A DNA stretch of 35,869 nucleotides, taken from positions 1 to 35,869 of the forward strand of contig JABDDZ010000014.1 of assembly GCA_013287335.1 (NCBI GenBank), in the 5' to 3' direction. The translations under genes were made by a program, and so were the position numbers. Shown in pieces: positions 33,426-35,869 of this stretch (positions are counted from its first letter, which is position 1; every line of letters begins with the position of its first letter). Under the pieces are notes generated by a model. That model made no database searches and was not told the DNA's origin. It worked only from the letters and a program-made list of their open reading frames with translations. This DNA is from Chlamydiota bacterium. Its GTDB lineage: Bacteria > Chlamydiota > Chlamydiia > Chlamydiales > JAAKFR01.

Positions 33426-35051
33426 TCAAGTTCCGAGGCGCGCTTTTTTAAAGTCGGCAAGCCCTAGAGGAGAGAGCTTAACATCCTGTAAATACCTCTG
33501 CTTGATGTAATCAAAGCTATAGTGATAGACAGGAGCAATGGGCATTTTTTCCATGAGGATTCTCTCAGCCTCTTGAAGAAGGGCGTTTCTCTCTTGAATA
33601 TCTGTAATCTTTAGTGAGAGATCGAGAAGTTTGATATATTCAGGATCTTCCCATCCTGTATCATTTAACCCCACCCCAGAAGTGCGGTCTAACTTGTACT
33701 TAAATAGTTCTAAAAAAGAGATAGGATCATTAAAGTCTCCAATCCAATCTCCGGTTCCCACTTGAAATTCCCCTTTTTTAACTTGATGGCGATAATGGTG
33801 CCCCTCCATGCCATTTAACTTCACTTGAACGCAAAAAGCCTCTTCCCATTGCCTTTGAACAACTTGCACGATTTTTGTATTCCTTTCTGTAATCGGATAA
33901 GAGAGAGTGATTGTCGGAAAATCTTCTCGGTTGAGTCTCTTTTCTGCTAATGCTTCATCAAAGAGGCGATTGGCGTAGGCAATATCCCCATCGTGAAAAA
34001 AGGGAGTATTCGAAAGTGACATTGAGGGAGGAATAGGGGTTGTTGCAGGTTTTTGGTTGCCCTGCAGAATGTGAGTGATAATCTCTTGGCGATTGATTGC
34101 ATAGGAAAATGCTTTACGGATTTTGAGGTCATCAAAAGGAGCCTTTTCTGTGTTAAATTTAAACCAAAAGGTGCCAGCAATTGGGTAGGATTGCAGTTTA
34201 TTCTCTTTTTTCAATGCGCCGAGCACTTCTGAGTTGATCTCATTAGAGATAGGCTGTCCAAGCCAATCGATCTTTCCCTTTTCGAAGAGATGATTTTCTG
34301 TTGTATTGCTTGCAATAATTGTAAACTCTATCTCTTGAAGGAAAACAGCTTTAGAATCCCAGTAGAGGGGGTTTTTCTTTAAAATAATGCAATCTGTGGG
34401 AGCCCATTCTACAAGATGAAAGGGCCCATTGCAGACAAATTCTTGCGGGCTGATTTTCCCTGTACGGTTTGCCCAAGAGGGATTTGATTCTTCAAATGCT
34501 CTGCTAATGGGGAAATATGTTGGAAAGGCCAGGAGCTCTAAAAAATAGGGAGTAATAGATTCTAGTTGAACCTGAAGGATATTTTGATCGATTGCAATAA
34601 CGCCCACTTCATCTAAAGAGCATTTGCCAAGACGGGCAGCTTTTGCATTTTTAATAGGATAGAGCATATGGGAGTAGTCGGTAGCAAAAAGTGGATCGAG
34701 GACTTTTTTCCATGCATATTCAAAGTCAGCTGCCGTAAGAGGCTTTCCATTAGACCAGCAGCTATCGCGTAAGTAGAAGGTATAAGTCAGGCAATCATCG
34801 GAGATAGAGATCTCTTGAGCAAGTGCGGGCTGAGGCCTGCCGTCTTCATCCATACTCATTAGCCCCTCAAAGAGATGCTTGGTCACTGTTAAATCCTTGA
34901 GAGAACGGGCGACTCTGGGGTCAAAAGAGGAGGGGTCGGAAGCCAGATTGAGATGTAATACTTGACTCTTGAAGGAGCGGCCCTTTTCTTTAGTACATCC
35001 TCCCATCAAAAAAGGTAGAGTAACCAGCAGAGCCAAAAGAATGTTTTTCAT
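33426..35051 (-). CDS. oppA: Peptide-binding lipoprotein OppA (second copy)
   Basis: The 541-aa family-5 solute-binding lipoprotein has signal MKNILLALLVTLPFLMGGC (Cys19) and the same order of motifs as the first copy: FDPRVARSLKDLTVTKHLFEGL, YTFYLRDSCWSNGKPLTAAD, FVCNGPFHLVEWAPTDCIIL, KIRKAFSYAINRQEIITHIL and WIGDFNDPISFLELFKYKLD. The two copies differ clearly throughout, so this is an old duplication with possible different peptide preference; C. trachomatis also carries several oppA genes. The ATG at 35051 overlaps the tsaD stop by 4 nt, so it is cotranscribed with tsaD rather than with oppBCDF. It presumably uses the OppBCDF channel encoded at 25117-28902. Confidence 0.95.
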   Translation of the reverse strand: MKNILLALLVTLPFLMGGCTKEKGRSFKSQVLHLNLASDPSSFDPRVARSLKDLTVTKHLFEGLMSMDEDGRPQPALAQEISISDDCLTYTFYLRDSCWSNGKPLTAADFEYAWKKVLDPLFATDYSHMLYPIKNAKAARLGKCSLDEVGVIAIDQNILQVQLESITPYFLELLAFPTYFPISRAFEESNPSWANRTGKISPQEFVCNGPFHLVEWAPTDCIILKKNPLYWDSKAVFLQEIEFTIIASNTTENHLFEKGKIDWLGQPISNEINSEVLGALKKENKLQSYPIAGTFWFKFNTEKAPFDDLKIRKAFSYAINRQEIITHILQGNQKPATTPIPPSMSLSNTPFFHDGDIAYANRLFDEALAEKRLNREDFPTITLSYPITERNTKIVQVVQRQWEEAFCVQVKLNGMEGHHYRHQVKKGEFQVGTGDWIGDFNDPISFLELFKYKLDRTSGVGLNDTGWEDPEYIKLLDLSLKITDIQERNALLQEAERILMEKMPIAPVYHYSFDYIKQRYLQDVKLSPLGLADFKKARLGT

Positions 35052-35869
35052 GTGAATTGTCCTGTTTGTTTAAAGGGAATGCGTGGTTTCGGGTTTAGCA
35101 TCAAAGGATCTGTTGGGCCCTCTTTTTTATATTTCTCATAACCAAGACCCGCAATCATGGCCCCATTATCAAGGGAGAGTCCTTTTTTTGGCCAAAAAAG
35201 AGGAATATCTTGAATAGAGTTTTCAAAAATAGATCGGAGCATTAAATTTTGGCTTACACCACCTCCAATGATGACGCTTTTAGCAGCAAATAGCCGAGCA
35301 GCCTTTTTAGCCTTTGAGACCACATCTGTAAAGGCAGCATACTGGAAGCTTGCCGCTACATCCTTTTTATCGGATTCAAGAATTGTTTGGATATGACTTT
35401 TTGAGCAATTTTGCCCCTTCAGCAGATATAAGACGGCAGTTTTAAGACCGCTAAATGAAAAATCAAAGGGGCGGTTTTTTACACTCCCTGCCTTAAAGCT
35501 AAAACGGTGAGGATCTCCGATTTTTGCAAGCTCTTCAATATTTGGTCCACCCGGATAGGGAAGGTCAAGAAGTGTTGCAACCTTATCAAAGGCCTCCCCA
35601 CAAGCATCGTCTTGAGTTTGCCCAATAAGTTCATAGTCGCTAATGCTATTGATTTTCAAAAGAGCAGTATGGCCTCCCGAAAGAACAACTCCTAAAGCGG
35701 GCAAGGGGATCTCTCCATTATGGGACATCCAGGCTGAATAGAGATGTGCTTCTACATGGTTGACCCCTACAAGTGGGATATTTAGACCCATACAGAGCCC
35801 CTTGGCGAAATGGATGCCTACAATCAGAGCTCCTATCAGTCCCGGACCTTCAGCGACTGCAATTAAATT
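35048..35869 (-). CDS. tsaD: tRNA N6-adenosine threonylcarbamoyltransferase TsaD (5' end beyond window)
   Basis: TsaD (Gcp/YgjD) transfers the threonylcarbamoyl group to A37 of ANN-decoding tRNAs with TsaB/TsaE and, in most bacteria, is essential. The visible 273 residues carry AEGPGLIGALIVGI, the metal-binding VNHVEAHLYSAW (HxxxH), GVVLSGGHTALL, PYPGGPNIEELAKIGDP, FDFSFSGLKTAV and IIGGGVSQNLMLR, in the right order. The frame is open to the right edge; the ATG at 35791 is internal. The stop overlaps the oppA2 start by 4 nt. In Chlamydia gcp and an oppA gene are also adjacent. Confidence 0.96.
   Translation of the reverse strand, partial: NLIAVAEGPGLIGALIVGIHFAKGLCMGLNIPLVGVNHVEAHLYSAWMSHNGEIPLPALGVVLSGGHTALLKINSISDYELIGQTQDDACGEAFDKVATLLDLPYPGGPNIEELAKIGDPHRFSFKAGSVKNRPFDFSFSGLKTAVLYLLKGQNCSKSHIQTILESDKKDVAASFQYAAFTDVVSKAKKAARLFAAKSVIIGGGVSQNLMLRSIFENSIQDIPLFWPKKGLSLDNGAMIAGLGYEKYKKEGPTDPLMLNPKPRIPFKQTGQFT

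Overview
The window looks like chromosomal DNA of a member of the Chlamydiae, most likely an environmental (non-Chlamydiaceae) lineage. Three things point there. First, mgtE, tsaD (gcp), an oppABCDF operon and a plastid-type dicarboxylate translocator occur close together; as I recall, C. trachomatis has the same neighbourhood (CT194 mgtE, CT197 gcp, CT198-202 opp, CT204 translocator). Second, several proteins carry the paired hydrophobic segments typical of chlamydial inclusion-membrane (Inc) proteins. Third, several products fit nutrient import by an intracellular bacterium. I cannot name the species.

Layout. 1-1152: 3' part of mgtE, broken by a one-base frameshift in a G5 run. 1214-7966 (minus strand): a 1372-aa AsmA-like membrane-anchored protein, a YihY/BrkB membrane protein and an IncA-like coiled-coil protein. 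7967-8370: no gene, but an inverted repeat. 8371-15256: a YhiN-type flavoprotein, then on the plus strand a predicted membrane protein, an AbiE-type (type IV) toxin-antitoxin pair with a palindromic promoter, an Inc-like protein with 61-residue repeats, and a polytopic membrane protein. 15253-19023: an esterase/superoxide dismutase operon, a divergent pirin gene, and the dicarboxylate translocator. 19163-24855: an unrecognised 616-aa protein, a phosphatidylserine-decarboxylase-like protein with two N-terminal membrane segments and altered catalytic residues, a DUF1186 protein and a lipoprotein cyclophilin. 25117-35869: oppF, oppD, oppC, oppB, oppA on the minus strand with 4-nt gene overlaps (oppC/oppD is the exception), then rlmI, an APC amino-acid permease, a second oppA, and tsaD running off the right edge.

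Functional themes are import (Mg2+, peptides, amino acids, dicarboxylates), envelope proteins, and host-interface candidates lying between housekeeping genes. Intergenic gaps carry dispersed repeats: 9-bp CCACAGAGA and CGCAAAGAC units, GGGCACG-rich modules, AACAGGATG arms and a GC-rich terminator palindrome. Several promoters overlap palindromes that could be operators.

The most novel items are the PSD-like membrane protein (21010-23250), the repeat-bearing Inc-like protein (12313-14079), the AbiE module with its operator, and the composite inverted repeat between the cyclophilin and oppF.
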